From Typha latifolia (lineage: Eukaryota; Streptophyta; Magnoliopsida; Poales; Typhaceae), in contig CM034101.1 in the NCBI GenBank assembly GCA_019914945.1, positions 5,839,188 to 5,903,187 of the forward strand: 64,000 nt of DNA. Direction: 5' to 3'. Shown here piece after piece: positions 36,072 through 46,479 of this stretch. The notes below the pieces were generated by a model. The model was given only the letters and a program-made list of their open reading frames with translations. It had not been told where the DNA came from and made no database searches. The translations under genes were made by a program, and so were the position numbers. How positions within the stretch are numbered: position 1 is the stretch's first letter; the number at the start of each line of letters is the position of its first letter.

Positions 36072-38423
36072 TTAAACCAAGCTATAACCAGGCAATTTTC
36101 TCAATCCTCTCTGTTTAGCTACAATTCTAAGATCAGCAGCTTCACTCCACTTACCTCCTTGAGCATATACATTGGAAGCCAGTGCATATGTACCTGAATT
36201 CTGAGGTTCTAACTCTTGGAGTTGCCTCCCGATGACCTCTCCAAGTTCTGCATTTCTGTGAGTTCCGCAAGCAGCGAGTAGAGCACAGAGTGCATTAGCT
36301 TTGTTGTTCAATGGAGAGCATTTCACAAAGTTGTATGCTTCTTCTAAGTGGCCTGCTCGCCCCAATAAATCAACAATACAACCATAGTGCTCCTCCCGTG
36401 GAGCAATTGAATATTCACTACTCATGGAATGGAAGATCTGCAAACCATCCTCAACTAGTCCAGCATGGCTGCAAGCAGAAAGCACTGAACTGAATGTCAA
36501 CTCATCAGGCTTCAGATTTTCCTTTTGCAATTGTTTAAACATCTCCAGCACCCTATTAGAGCATCCATGTACCCCATAGGCGGCAATCATTGTGTTCCAA
36601 GTGGCTAATAGTTTTTCTCCCATGCTACTGAATACAACTTCTGACAAATCTAATCTTCCACACCTTGCATAGGTCATTATTACACAATTCATGGTAGCTG
36701 AATCATTTTCCGACAATGTTCGGTAGATGTAGCTGTGAACTTCCTTCACTAGTTCTAGACATCCAAGCTGAGAAAGTGCCTGGAGTAAGGTCGTAATAGT
36801 CACTGAATCAGCCCTCTTTCCTGCTTGCTGCATTAGCTGATACACTACAAGTGCCTCATCAGCATGACCAGAAGTTACGCATCCCATCATCATAGTTGTC
36901 CATGACACTAAGTCTTTCTCTGTAATCGAGTTGAAAATTGTTCTTGCCGTATCAAGTTTCCCACATGTTGCATACATGTGGATGATCTGATTGGAAATAT
37001 CCACATTTGATTGGAAGCCACCTCTTATCACAAGACCATGGGCAAACCTACCTTTTCTTATGTCTGTTAGGTTAGCAAATGCTGAGAGTAGACTAAGAAG
37101 AGTTATGGAGTTTGGTGCAACACCTGTTATGGCCATTTTAACGAGCAATTTGATGGCCTCATCAGCTAGGCCATTTTGGAGGTAACTGGAAATCATTACG
37201 TTATACAAGACTATATCTCTGATTGTCAGCTGATCGAATAGTTGTCTTGATCTCTTACTTTTGTTGCATTTGGAGTACATTTCAATAAGAGTAGTTGTCA
37301 AAACTACATCGAGAGGAATGTTTCTTCTAACTAGGTAACCATGGATGCTTGTAACATAGTGAGCACAAGGCAGATCAGAACAAGCTGAAAGAAAATTTGC
37401 AAGGGTTACTGAATCGGGAAAAATGTTCACTTCTTGTTGCATAAGAGAGAAATATTTGATAGCAACAGAACTCTGTCCACAGTGAACAAGACCAGCAATC
37501 ATGGCATTCCACGAAGCAACAGTTCCTCGTGTCTGCTTTAACATGGAAGCTGCTAAATCCTTGGCACCACATCTAGCATACATGTCAACAATACTCGTCT
37601 GAAGAACTTCATCCAAAATGTCAATTCCTCTCCTAATTGAGTAGCAATGGATTGACTGACCCTCTCTTAGAGCTTCCAAATTCCCTGCTGCCTGAAGCAA
37701 GCTCACTAATGTCACGCGGTTAGCACCCAACCCTTTCCTTTGCATATCACTAGTGGTTTCAAATGCCATCCTCGCAAAGGCATCAGAATATTGTGCATAA
37801 CCAGTAACCATTGCAGTATACGAAACTATGTCCTTATCCAAAATCTCTTCAAATGCCTTTTGTGCATCATTAATGCTTCCAAGTCTGGAGTACAATCCCA
37901 CAAGAGAAGAACCAACAAAATTATCTTTACTTAGACTAACCTTCAAAGAGTCTACATGTAAGCCTTTCCCAAAATGTATATTCCTTAGCTTAATGCAACT
38001 CTTCAAACAGAACGTAACAGTTGAACTATCAAAACCAATCCTTTCCAACTTTAATCTTGTGTACAACCAAAGAGCTTCATCAGCAAAATTGGCCCTAAAA
38101 TACCCAACAATGGCTGAATTCCATAGAGAAAGATTTCTATTAATGATCTTACCAAATACCAATCTGGATTCAGGTAAAGCACCAAAATTAGCATAATAAT
38201 TAACTAGCTTTGATCCAAGATAGATGCTATCTCCAAGACCCTGGGTTAAAATGCAAGCATGGAGCTCTCTTAGGGATCTGATATCTGTACAACTTTGCAA
38301 GCATAAGTTGAAACTTTCCGCAGTAAAGAGTGCTTTTGAATCGGACTGCTCCTCGACAAATCCAGATAGCTTCCTTAGGTGACATGTAATGGGTGCCCAA
38401 GGAAGCACCTTTTGGGTTGACAA
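36072..38423 (-). CDS. E-class pentatricopeptide repeat protein, 5' end unresolved
   Basis: A 783-residue open frame with about a dozen tandem PPR motifs of mixed P/L/S type. Examples are DIVSYTAMVTGYAQ, DIVLYNVMISSYLQNGLADE, DLVSWTTMMMGCVTSGHADE and LATWNTMIAAYGVHG. The last ~80 residues (from LCALLAACGTHRNAELGEV to LPGYSLV at the stop) form the E region, and no DYW domain follows. E-class PPR proteins bind specific sites in mitochondrial or plastid transcripts and act in RNA editing or processing; the target here is unknown. The listed first codon is TTG. No ATG occurs in frame before about residue 206, well inside the repeats, while the frame stays open upstream to a TTTCTGCAG splice-acceptor-like site at 38501-38509. 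So the true start is probably in an upstream exon, or the gene has lost it. Repeat region intact, no internal stops. Confidence 0.85.
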   Translation of the reverse strand: MSTQKVLPWAPITCHLRKLSGFVEEQSDSKALFTAESFNLCLQSCTDIRSLRELHACILTQGLGDSIYLGSKLVNYYANFGALPESRLVFGKIINRNLSLWNSAIVGYFRANFADEALWLYTRLKLERIGFDSSTVTFCLKSCIKLRNIHFGKGLHVDSLKVSLSKDNFVGSSLVGLYSRLGSINDAQKAFEEILDKDIVSYTAMVTGYAQYSDAFARMAFETTSDMQRKGLGANRVTLVSLLQAAGNLEALREGQSIHCYSIRRGIDILDEVLQTSIVDMYARCGAKDLAASMLKQTRGTVASWNAMIAGLVHCGQSSVAIKYFSLMQQEVNIFPDSVTLANFLSACSDLPCAHYVTSIHGYLVRRNIPLDVVLTTTLIEMYSKCNKSKRSRQLFDQLTIRDIVLYNVMISSYLQNGLADEAIKLLVKMAITGVAPNSITLLSLLSAFANLTDIRKGRFAHGLVIRGGFQSNVDISNQIIHMYATCGKLDTARTIFNSITEKDLVSWTTMMMGCVTSGHADEALVVYQLMQQAGKRADSVTITTLLQALSQLGCLELVKEVHSYIYRTLSENDSATMNCVIMTYARCGRLDLSEVVFSSMGEKLLATWNTMIAAYGVHGCSNRVLEMFKQLQKENLKPDELTFSSVLSACSHAGLVEDGLQIFHSMSSEYSIAPREEHYGCIVDLLGRAGHLEEAYNFVKCSPLNNKANALCALLAACGTHRNAELGEVIGRQLQELEPQNSGTYALASNVYAQGGKWSEAADLRIVAKQRGLRKLPGYSLV

Positions 38424-38802
38424 CCGTAACCAAATCGGATGAATAGCCAGCTTTCTTAGGCCTTGGCAACCGCAACAAAAAAAATATCTTTTGTGTCCAA
38501 CTGCAGAAAAAAAGACACCTTCTATTAATATAAATTAATGGAAGAAAGGAAAGAATAATGAAACTTCGAGAATCAAAATCCAAACTTTTGAAGGTTATGA
38601 CCAAAAACGGGTCCCTATTACCGGATGCAGTGGTGGTGGCCGCCGAAGACGACTCAACAGCACTCTCCACAGAGGTTCCCCTAACCTAGGAGGTGAGAAA
38701 TGTGGAGGTACAGGATAAGCGACACCACCTCCGCTGCTGTCTTTGGAGGTGGTGAAATAGAGTGGTACTTCGGCTCCAGGGACGACGACAGTAGAGGACT
38801 CT

Positions 38803-39315
38803 TTCTTTTTTTGGACACCTTGGCCAATTGAACTGGCCAAAATGTCAAAATATACAAGATGAAGTAGATAAATGGGGTTTGGCTGTCTTTCCCCAAAACT
38901 ACACATTAAGAGACAACCTTGCCTTATTAGCTGCCCAATCTGCAGCACGGTTACATTATATAAAAACGTGAGAGAAAATTACTATCTCAAAATAAGAAGA
39001 CTGAGAATTTCATCTATAAAATATCTTAACCAAGGGCCAGAATGTTCCCTCGGGATTCTAATAAGCTCAAGAGAATCAACCTCTATAACCACCTTGGCAT
39101 GATCTTTTGCTAAAAAGAATCCCCAGTCTGACAACCCATGTCTTTACCTGTAGGACCAACCTAGAGTGGGTGGGTTCCTAAGCTATAGCAAGCAAGGCTC
39201 CATCATTCTTCTTTAGGGTGACACTAGCCCCACCTTACTAGCCATCCTTAGAGATCGATCCATTTGTGTTCACTTTGACCTAGACGGAGGAGGCCCAATA
39301 GAGGATTCCTAGGAT
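38803..39315 (-). pseudogene. LINE 3' end: RNase H domain and A-rich tail
   Basis: The minus strand encodes SKVNTNGSISKDG, then GGASVTLKKNDGALLAIA, LVLQVKTWVVRLGILFSK and CNRAADWAANKA (frames shift between blocks), the order seen in the plant LINE C-terminal RNase H. It ends in AAAAAAAGAAAGAG just before the PPR leader, as expected for a 5'-truncated LINE with its tail. It lies about 380 bp upstream of the PPR frame and would fall inside an intron if the PPR gene has a distal first exon. Confidence 0.8.
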
Positions 39316-39525
39316 TAGCGCTGAAAATGGATTGGATACGGATAGGATAGCGGTCAACCAATATTCGAATCCATATTTTTCCTCTGAATACAAATTCTGA
39401 TACAAATTTTAGACGGATAATAAAATTTAAAACCATATCCTAACTAATTGGATATGGATTGAGTTTTAAATAGATACGGGTATAGATCGGATATTTAAAT
39501 ATAAATTAGATGTTGATTGAAACAA
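39316..39525. mobile_element. Partial hAT MITE, same family as 16392-16990
   Basis: TAGCGCTGAAAATGGATTGG and the next ~200 bases match the left part of the hAT MITE at 16392 in order (GATACGGATAGGATAG, CCATATTTTT, ACCATATCCTAACTAA). Similarity stops at about 39525 and no right terminus follows, so it is a half element sitting at the edge of the LINE relic. Confidence 0.75.
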
Positions 39526-40654
39526 AAGAGACATGATATAATTGAAAACATAAAAATAATAGTCAATCAAAGAACTTTTTAATATGCATAAAAAAAATTC
39601 TTAACCTTTTGCTTCCTTTGAAAAGAGCATGCTAATTGGCTATATTTGCAGGTTAAAAATCATATAATACAAGAGGATTATGCAAGTGTGCTATTAAAAG
39701 GAAAATAAGATTAACTGCAGTTAAACAGAACTATGAAATAGAACAAAACAGTAGAAAATTTGTATTACCAACTCCTCTCAGCTTAGAAATCCGTACCAAA
39801 ATGAGAAAAAACCGTTAATCATGCACTAATTGATGTTACTCACGTACTAATTGATATTATTTTAATAATCACAGGGATGATGAAGACTTCATGGAAGCTC
39901 TCTTTGGCACCTTACTACCTTAAGATACAAGAGAATAAATGTTAGGGTTGTGATCTATTTTAGTAAATTATATACTATGAAAGTTTATATTTACCAAAAA
40001 TAAGAGATTTGTGTTAACTTGAGTATAGAGAAACATGATACATATCATTTTAACACTGTTTTATGTCCATTCCACAAATACATAACAGATTTCTCACAGA
40101 AAATATAGCAGAAAAGGAAAAAAGACCTGCATATTTAGAGGTGGGCTTCACACAACCATGATAATCATAGCCAAATGAATCCCACAGTGCTCTTCTGACA
40201 CCAGAAGATATATAAAAATGCAAAACCAGAGTTCAGTATATATTTTGCTAAAGAAAAGGATAACTTTTATCCTAGTTAGCAACGGTTGCAGATACTATAA
40301 TAGAAAAGTGCAATATCAATAACTCATGGCCCAGTTCATTATTTGGCCAAGAAGATGCATTCTGTTATCCTTTTCAAACCAAATGCAATCGACATTCCTT
40401 GTTCAACCGCATAACTCATTGTTGAAAAGGATCCACAAAATAAATGAGAAAATCTTAAACCTGCAGTGATCTCTGAAGTCAATAATTCTGAAATCAAATT
40501 AGGCAAGATTAACTACTCACTCAAATGAAGAGTAAACTAGATCATAACAAAAGAAACACCAATAAGACCACATTGATGCTAACCCTAGTACTCAGTGGAC
40601 CACTTCAACAATAACTAGGAGAAGAGGGGCAGATCGAAGTAAGTGAATTAGTAC
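39526..40654. other. Intergenic or intronic sequence
   Basis: AT-rich, no gene assigned. Two minus-strand segments are flanked by splice-like AG and GT signals: about 40196-40130 and 40487-40461. Each could be a small exon of the locus starting at 40864, but neither gives a long open join that I can defend. If the exon at 40655-40864 splices to 38500, this whole stretch is intron. Confidence 0.35.
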
Positions 40655-40864
40655 CTGAAAATGCTCGTCGGTGGAGAAGCAAAGGCGATCGACTTCGGCT
40701 ATCTGGCAGTGGGAGAAGAAGAGGAGGACGGCGGAGAAACTGAGGAGAATCAAACCGTAGGTAGAGATCAACGACGGAGGAAGGCTTCGGAGGCGGAGAG
40801 TAGCGCCGACGTCGAAGATACTAGAGCTCGGTATCGTGGCTGCGGTGGGCAGAGGGTGAGGCAT
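40655..40864 (-). CDS. GC-rich first coding exon of an unknown small membrane protein (partial)
   Basis: An ATG at 40864 in good context (CACCCATGCC), six bases after an in-frame stop, opens 70 codons that end at a clear donor site, TTTTCAG|GTACTAATT, at 40655/40654. The peptide has a hydrophobic helix at about residues 31-53 (SLISTYGLILLSFSAVLLFF) followed by HCQIAEVDRLCFSTDEHF, so it looks like a single-pass membrane protein. High GC and biased codons set it apart from its surroundings and fit a monocot first exon. I do not recognise the family. A join to the acceptor at 38501 would add 14 codons (LDTKDIFFVAVAKA) and stop within the PPR leader; other exons are possible. About 115 GC-rich bases upstream would be leader. 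Confidence 0.5.
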
Positions 40865-41182
40865 GGGTGGTTATCGGAGGTGACGAACGCAGCGAGCGAT
40901 GGAGCGGGAGAAGATGGAATGGTGGTGGGAGGGAGACAGTGAAGAGGGAAATAGGAGGAACGGCTAAAGTGAAGGCTTAGTTTATTATAGGGATATGTGA
41001 CAATCTCCCTCCGCTCAAACAAACGAATGTGAATTCTAGGAATTTACCTTTATTATTTTCAATCTTTAGTTTAGAAATAATTATATATTTTATAATATAG
41101 ATATAGTAATAATCTTTTATGTGATATAAAGTGAAGGAAAAGTGTCTTGAGTTAGAGTTAATCCAATATATTTTCATCCTTA

Positions 41183-42560
41183 CTTTTTTTAATCAATGGA
41201 GCTATATTTAGCTTTTTTATCTTATCCAAATGGATGACGCAACGCATTAAGAAAAATAAGATTACTAAATTCTGAGTCTTTAGGACTATTAAACTTAATA
41301 GCATAAGTGTTCGTGGACACTCAACCTCAACGAACTGCCTAATCAATCGATCGATTACACTCCCTACATACATGTGAGAATTGAATGTCTATGAATTCAA
41401 GTGCTATCCTTCGGCATTCAGCAACTAAGTTTCTTACCCTCCATAGGCTTACTTCTTCATTCTTCATTAATTTAATTGTCTCTGAATAGTCTGATTCGAC
41501 TACCAACTAATTCTCTTTTGACACCATCCTCAATCCAAGTTTGATGCAATCTAGTTTCATTTGCAAAGGTGACTCACTCTTAGCTGGCTCTCAAACCGCT
41601 TGCACCAACTCTCGTTTGACGTTTTGAACGACTCCACCTACTACCCATAGTTGGTTCCCTTCACATACAACCCATCTACATTTATTTTGATCGACCTAAA
41701 TTTTGGTGTCCTCCGCTTGGTGTCTCGCCTACTAGTGGCTTTTAATTCTAACTTTCCTTTATCCTCCTCCATGTAGTTCTGCCACTATGATGTGGTCAAC
41801 CGTACTACTATTCTAGGTAAATCAGCTGTCCCTTCAAACACAACTTTGCTCCTTTGCTTCAAAATATACCACAGCATGATAGTTATCATTGCATTGATTT
41901 TTCCATCCTGGTTTGAGTTTTGGTTCCAGCTAGCTAGGATCCAATTGTTATCGAGATTGCCTTACATGCTTTCATGTGTAGGTCTAAGCTCCTTGTAAAC
42001 CACGACACTGTAGCTGCAGGTATAGAATAAGTGAATCATCGTCTTAGGGTACATCCCGCACAACATACAGTTCCCTTAACGACAATGTTATAGTAGCGTA
42101 GATAGTCTTTCGTTGGTAGCTTACTTAGTTACTCCAGAACAGCTTCCAACAGAAGGTGATGACTCTCGGTGATGCTACTAGGCGCCAAAGTTTGCTCCAC
42201 CCCTCCTATGTTTTCTCTTCGGGTGCGGGTGCTGAAGGTATGCATGCATGGTTTTGGTTGTAGGCTCACTTGTGGGGTGTGGCCACCAGATCCACACATC
42301 CACCATGTTTGGGTCTCCTAAAAGGAAGGTATCATTGACGAAAGTAAGGTCTATCCCTTCTTCCTGAATCCGCCTCCCCATTGTCTAGGTGGTATCATTT
42401 TTAAGGTGCATTGCTACTAGCTTGATTACACACCAAACCCCAAGAAGCCGACGACTGAATGTTTGTGTCCCAAGGGTCAAGATTCCCCTACTTCATTATG
42501 TTCAATAGCTTAAACATAAGTTTTCAATATTTTCACGCCTACCTAGGAGGCTAGGATTCT
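41183..42560 (-). pseudogene. LINE 3' part: zinc-finger RVT region and RNase H
   Basis: On the minus strand, blocks appear in LINE order: CMLCGMYPKTMIHLFYTCSY (zinc-binding region after RT), NLDNNWILASWNQNSNQDGK, INVDGLYVKGTNYG, CIKLGLRMVSKEN, VESDYSETIKLMKNEEVSLW and IALEFIDIQFSHVCRECNRS (RNase H). Stops and shifts break them. RT itself is not found upstream, so the copy is 5'-truncated near 42560. ATTAAAAAAAGTAAGG near 41183 may be the end of the tail. Confidence 0.8.
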
Positions 42561-42807
42561 ATGACCGGTGATTATAGGGAAAAGATCATGTGCAGCTTTG
42601 GATGTAGGAAATTTTATAGAGCCTAGATACTTAGCAGTTGGCATCCCTTGGTTGGCTAAAAAATCATGTTTCTTATTTTTCTTTATCTTTTGCATGTGTT
42701 TACTCTCTTAATTTGATACTTTTAATAGATATACCTCTTTTGATCTTTGGTTTTGTTTTTTTGGAATAATAATGTTGAGGATATTAGTTTTACTTGTCTG
42801 ATGCATA

Positions 42808-43680
42808 ACGCCCCTCATATTAGATTTTGCTAAATTATATTTATATATATATATATAAACCATGAGAGAGATTTACATTATCAACAAAACATAAAAAAGA
42901 GAGGGCTAGGAGGGTATAATAGGAAATAAAAAGGGAAAGGCTAGGGGTAAAAAACATGCATAGTCAAATCATATTCTGATTCATGTTTCTGCTCCCAATT
43001 TAAATATTAGATTTATAGCAATCTTTAAGATTATATCAAAACTAAACATATACGAATATAAATCGAATAAAGATCAGATCTTAAACAAATACGAATATGA
43101 AGCAAAAACATGTTGAATCTTATCTATATATGAATAAGAAAACTCATATGTCATTCTTTATCCTAACCCACCCATTTAAGATCCCCCTTGCTGCAAATGG
43201 GCACGAATTGGCAAATTGGAGATTATGCAATTCACTGCCAGAACAAAATAATAGTAGTACCTACCAAAACAAGAAAATGGTGAATAAAAACAAGAAATCA
43301 CTATTGAAATGGTGAGCAAAACTAAGACTACTAAACAACACCAACATTGCCAAAATTTGCCCTAGCTCTAAAACCCTTTTTTGGCTTTGAATAAAGAGAG
43401 CTAGTAGCACAGCTATAAACTAAACTTGCCTTCAGAGGGTAATAAAGTAGGATCATCCCCTAAATTCAAAAGAATAGACGATCTAACAAAATAGGTAGCA
43501 CAGTCTACTACCCCATTTACATTCATAATAATTTTTGGTGTCTGATATAGTAATGCCCCCCTCAAATTAGATTTTGCTAATTTACATATAAATGTATAAA
43601 CTAAGAGAGATTTATGTTATCACGATAAAAATAGGGAAGGCTAAGGGTGAAAAGGATCGGATATGAATCAAATAGTATTT
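42808..43680. repeat. Direct repeats about 750 bp apart, each ending in hAT-like sequence
   Basis: The block CCCCTCATATTAGATTTTGC with TATA-rich sequence, GAGAGATTTACATTATCA-like sequence and GGGAAAGGCTAGGGGT (42808-42960) recurs with changes at about 43556-43665, ending GGCTAAGGGTGAAAAGGATC. The ends TAGGGGTAAAAA (42942) and TAAGGGTGAAAAGGATCGG (43642) resemble the start of the hAT MITE at 16392, and 42950-43100 keeps several of its motifs in degenerate form. This may be a duplicated target with hAT remains. Confidence 0.5.
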
Positions 43681-43689
43681 TAAGGCTGC

Positions 43690-46137
43690 TACTTTGATTA
43701 GGAGGAAATCTTATTCTAAGTTTATTAGATGATCATGATCATGTTGTTGATAACAAGAAGGATATTATTAATCGCTTTACTTGGTCTTTATGCTAAGATT
43801 TGATATATAGATAATATGAGTGATTGTAATGATGACTGACCTTGCTTACTTTCTCTTGACATAGTAAAAATGATGATCTTACCAAATCCTTCTCCCATCA
43901 GTTGATTCATGACATTCTTTGGTCTATGCCTTTGGGCAAAGTATCTCAGCCGAACAGTTATCACATTGAATTCTTTTGGTCATATTGGAATATTGTGGGT
44001 AAAAGTATAGTTGAAACTTTTTATCCCTAAAGTCTTACTATATCCTTCTCCCATCAATTTTAGTGGGGTCAGACACATGTTGCTCTTATCCCTAATATCT
44101 CTAACCTTCATAAGTTAATGAATTTAGGCATATTTTTTTGTGCCATATTTATATATGCTTCTTGCAAAAACAAAAAAAAAAAAAATTGGTTAAGTGGATG
44201 AAGGTTGTTTTACTTTTGGTGAACCCTGAGCGGCCCCGTCTTCACGGCGAGTGGTCTATAATGGACAATACTATTATTGTTCAAGAGATTGTTTTTCTAT
44301 AGTAAGATAATCATTTAGATTCTTATTTTGTTATTAAATTTGATATAAAGAAAATTTATGATAAGCTCAGTTGGAAAGCTATCTAAGAGATTATGAAAAT
44401 ATAGGTATTCTGTGATAAGTGGTTGTCCCATATTAAAGCTCACATTAAATCCCCTTCTTTTGTTTTTTTCATTTAATAGTTAGGCTTCTCATTAGGTTCA
44501 TAGATACTGTGGTGATCTATCAAGGAGATCCTTTATCGTCTTTCTCTTATGTTTAATGTTGAAATTAATAATTGTATGTTTGATGAGTTTAAAATTGCTG
44601 AAAATGATTACATTTGGCGTCTTATGTTTGCTAATGATATTCTAATTTTTATGAAGGCAAATGCTATTAATTCTAGTCTGTTAAATTTTGTCTTAGATAA
44701 ATATTGGTTACTTACCAATCAACTTGTCAACAAGAGTATGCATGTATTTTATCTTCCTAATTGAGCTAGTTCTAACTTATGGATCTCTTTAGCGGGTTGC
44801 CTCAAAATCCATTAGGGCACTTATCTATGTATTTATCTGGATATTCAAATTCAACCTTCCAAAATTAAGGTTAGACATCTTGATTTCCTCCTTGCGAGGT
44901 TCAAAGGGAAGTTAGATGAGTGAAAGAAAACCACCATTCAAGCTGAGATAACTGCTCTTATTAAGCATACCATATTAGCTCTCCCCTCTTATGTGTAGGA
45001 TTATTCTTCAATTCCTTTGTCTACTATTGCCAAAGTGGATAAGTATGCTCGCTCCTTCCAGTGGGGCAAGTGTGATAGTGCTTCGATGTTCCATTTGATT
45101 AATTAAAATATTTATCATAGGTGTCCTAACTAGGGTGGCTTAGGTACTAGAAATTTATGGGATCCGCATTGGGCTAATTCGCTCCAAAGCTATGAATTTG
45201 TTTACTTCTCCTCACAAGATGTGGGTCAAGCTCATAAATCACAAGTATGGTAACTGTAATATGTGGCATCTTCTTACGGCCAGAGCTAAAAACATATAAT
45301 AATGCCTACTTTGGCAAAGTCTACCAGGCCTCTACCTCTTTATCTGATTGAGGGCTCTTGGAGTTGGTCCTCTAGGCTCTAGCCCGCTTGGTATCCTCAC
45401 TATCTCTTCTATTAATAATTTCGTAATGGATTTGGTCCTCATCGTGATGGGGGGCCAATGTTATGGAAGTTGCCACTTGCTCCTAAAATATAAACATTCT
45501 TCTGGAAAACTATTTGGAACTAGCTCCTTACTAATGACTAAATGTGCAGTATATCTTTGTCTTTGTCCACGTATTGATCACTTGCCAAATGACTAGGGAT
45601 CTTTTGGGAGCTATGGAACAATATTTAGGTTTCAAAACATTGGCCCTGGACCTCGAGTATTTCGAGGCCAATAGAAGAAAAAAAAAACTACAAAACCCCC
45701 TACTTGCTCAACTCGCCTGGCTAAGTGGCAGCCTCCTGATGTTCACTTTATCAACGTTAATGTCGATGAATGCTTCTCCGAGCAGACTGCTTTAGAGATC
45801 AGACTGTCTGTCACTTTTCTACCTCTGAATCACTGCAGGAGGAAGCCGAAGCTCTCAAGAAGGCTCCCCTCAAAGCTTGGATCTAAACCTTATCCAGATT
45901 GCACTTAGAACAATATATTGGATATCTCTTGTTTTATTTCAGCCTTTGATTCCCATTAATTTAGTCTGGCTTGCCAACTTTAAGAGGGACCAAGACTTTT
46001 CTCCTATTTGGGTTGATTCTACCCCCTCTGCTTGAGATCTTTCACTGTATAGGAATACATTAGGCATCATTTTTGATATTTAACCTTCTTTTGTGTCTAT
46101 TTTGCTAATACAATTTCCTTTCTTATTAAAAAAAAAA
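43690..46137 (+). mobile_element. LINE (L1-type), RT to 3' tail, multiply broken
   Basis: The plus strand shows FWSYWNIVGKSIVETF, HVALIPNISNLHKLMN, NTIIVQEIVFL, SYFVIKFDIKKIYDKLSWKA, RLMFANDILIFMKANA (the FADD catalytic box as FAND), HTILALPSYV, KVDKYARSFQWGK and GGLGTRNLWDPHWA in order, that is RT and its C-terminal region. A worn zinc-binding stretch (about 45540-45600) and RNase H remnants follow. It ends in TTCTTATTAAAAAAAAAAC at 46120-46138, a typical tail. Aspartate to asparagine in the catalytic box and many stops make it inactive. The endonuclease is absent. Confidence 0.88.
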
Positions 46138-46281
46138 CAAATCCTTAGAATTTCTAAATGATTTTTGCATTTTAAAGACTGCATTGAGATATCCTGCAAA
46201 ATAACAGTTTTCTAAGCACGATGGCAAACTTGGAACATCCAAAAGGAGATAAATTAGCCAGATTCAAACAATGATGAAGTT

Positions 46282-46391
46282 AACACAATGTAGAACACTT
46301 TTTCTTTTCTCTCTTTTGGGAGAGAAGTGGAAACACAATGTAGAACACTTTTTCTTTTCTCTCTTTTGGGAGAGAAGTGGAAACACAATGT
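46282..46391. repeat. Perfect 50-bp tandem duplication downstream of TAF9
   Basis: Two identical 50-bp units (46282-46331, 46332-46381) start AACACAATGTAGAACACTTT, followed by the first ten bases of a third. Identity suggests a recent event. Each unit contains CTCTCTTTTGGGAGAG, a potential hairpin. It lies 90-200 bp past the TAF9 stop, so it may be in the 3' untranslated region. Confidence 0.95.
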
Positions 46392-46479
46392 AACTTAGTA
46401 CATCCAAGAGAACTACTGTGATGATTAATTCCATATCAAAGGATAACAGTTAGCTCAACTAATTGTCATTCTACCCTCA

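Noticed and set aside
38227..38948. Overlapping frames upstream of the PPR gene as a first PPR exon, with a donor at CATCCG|GTAATAGG (near 38620)
   Set aside because: The join with the acceptor at 38501 keeps the PPR frame, but that frame meets a stop near 38690 with no ATG in between; it is not excluded as untranslated leader.
40310..40487. Minus-strand open stretch including MSYAVEQGMSIAFGLKRI
   Set aside because: About 50 open codons can occur by chance, and it does not join in frame with the exon at 40655-40864.
40590..40654. Extension of the GC-rich frame past 40655
   Set aside because: The GTACTAATT donor and the abrupt fall in GC content mark an exon end; the remaining codons look intronic.
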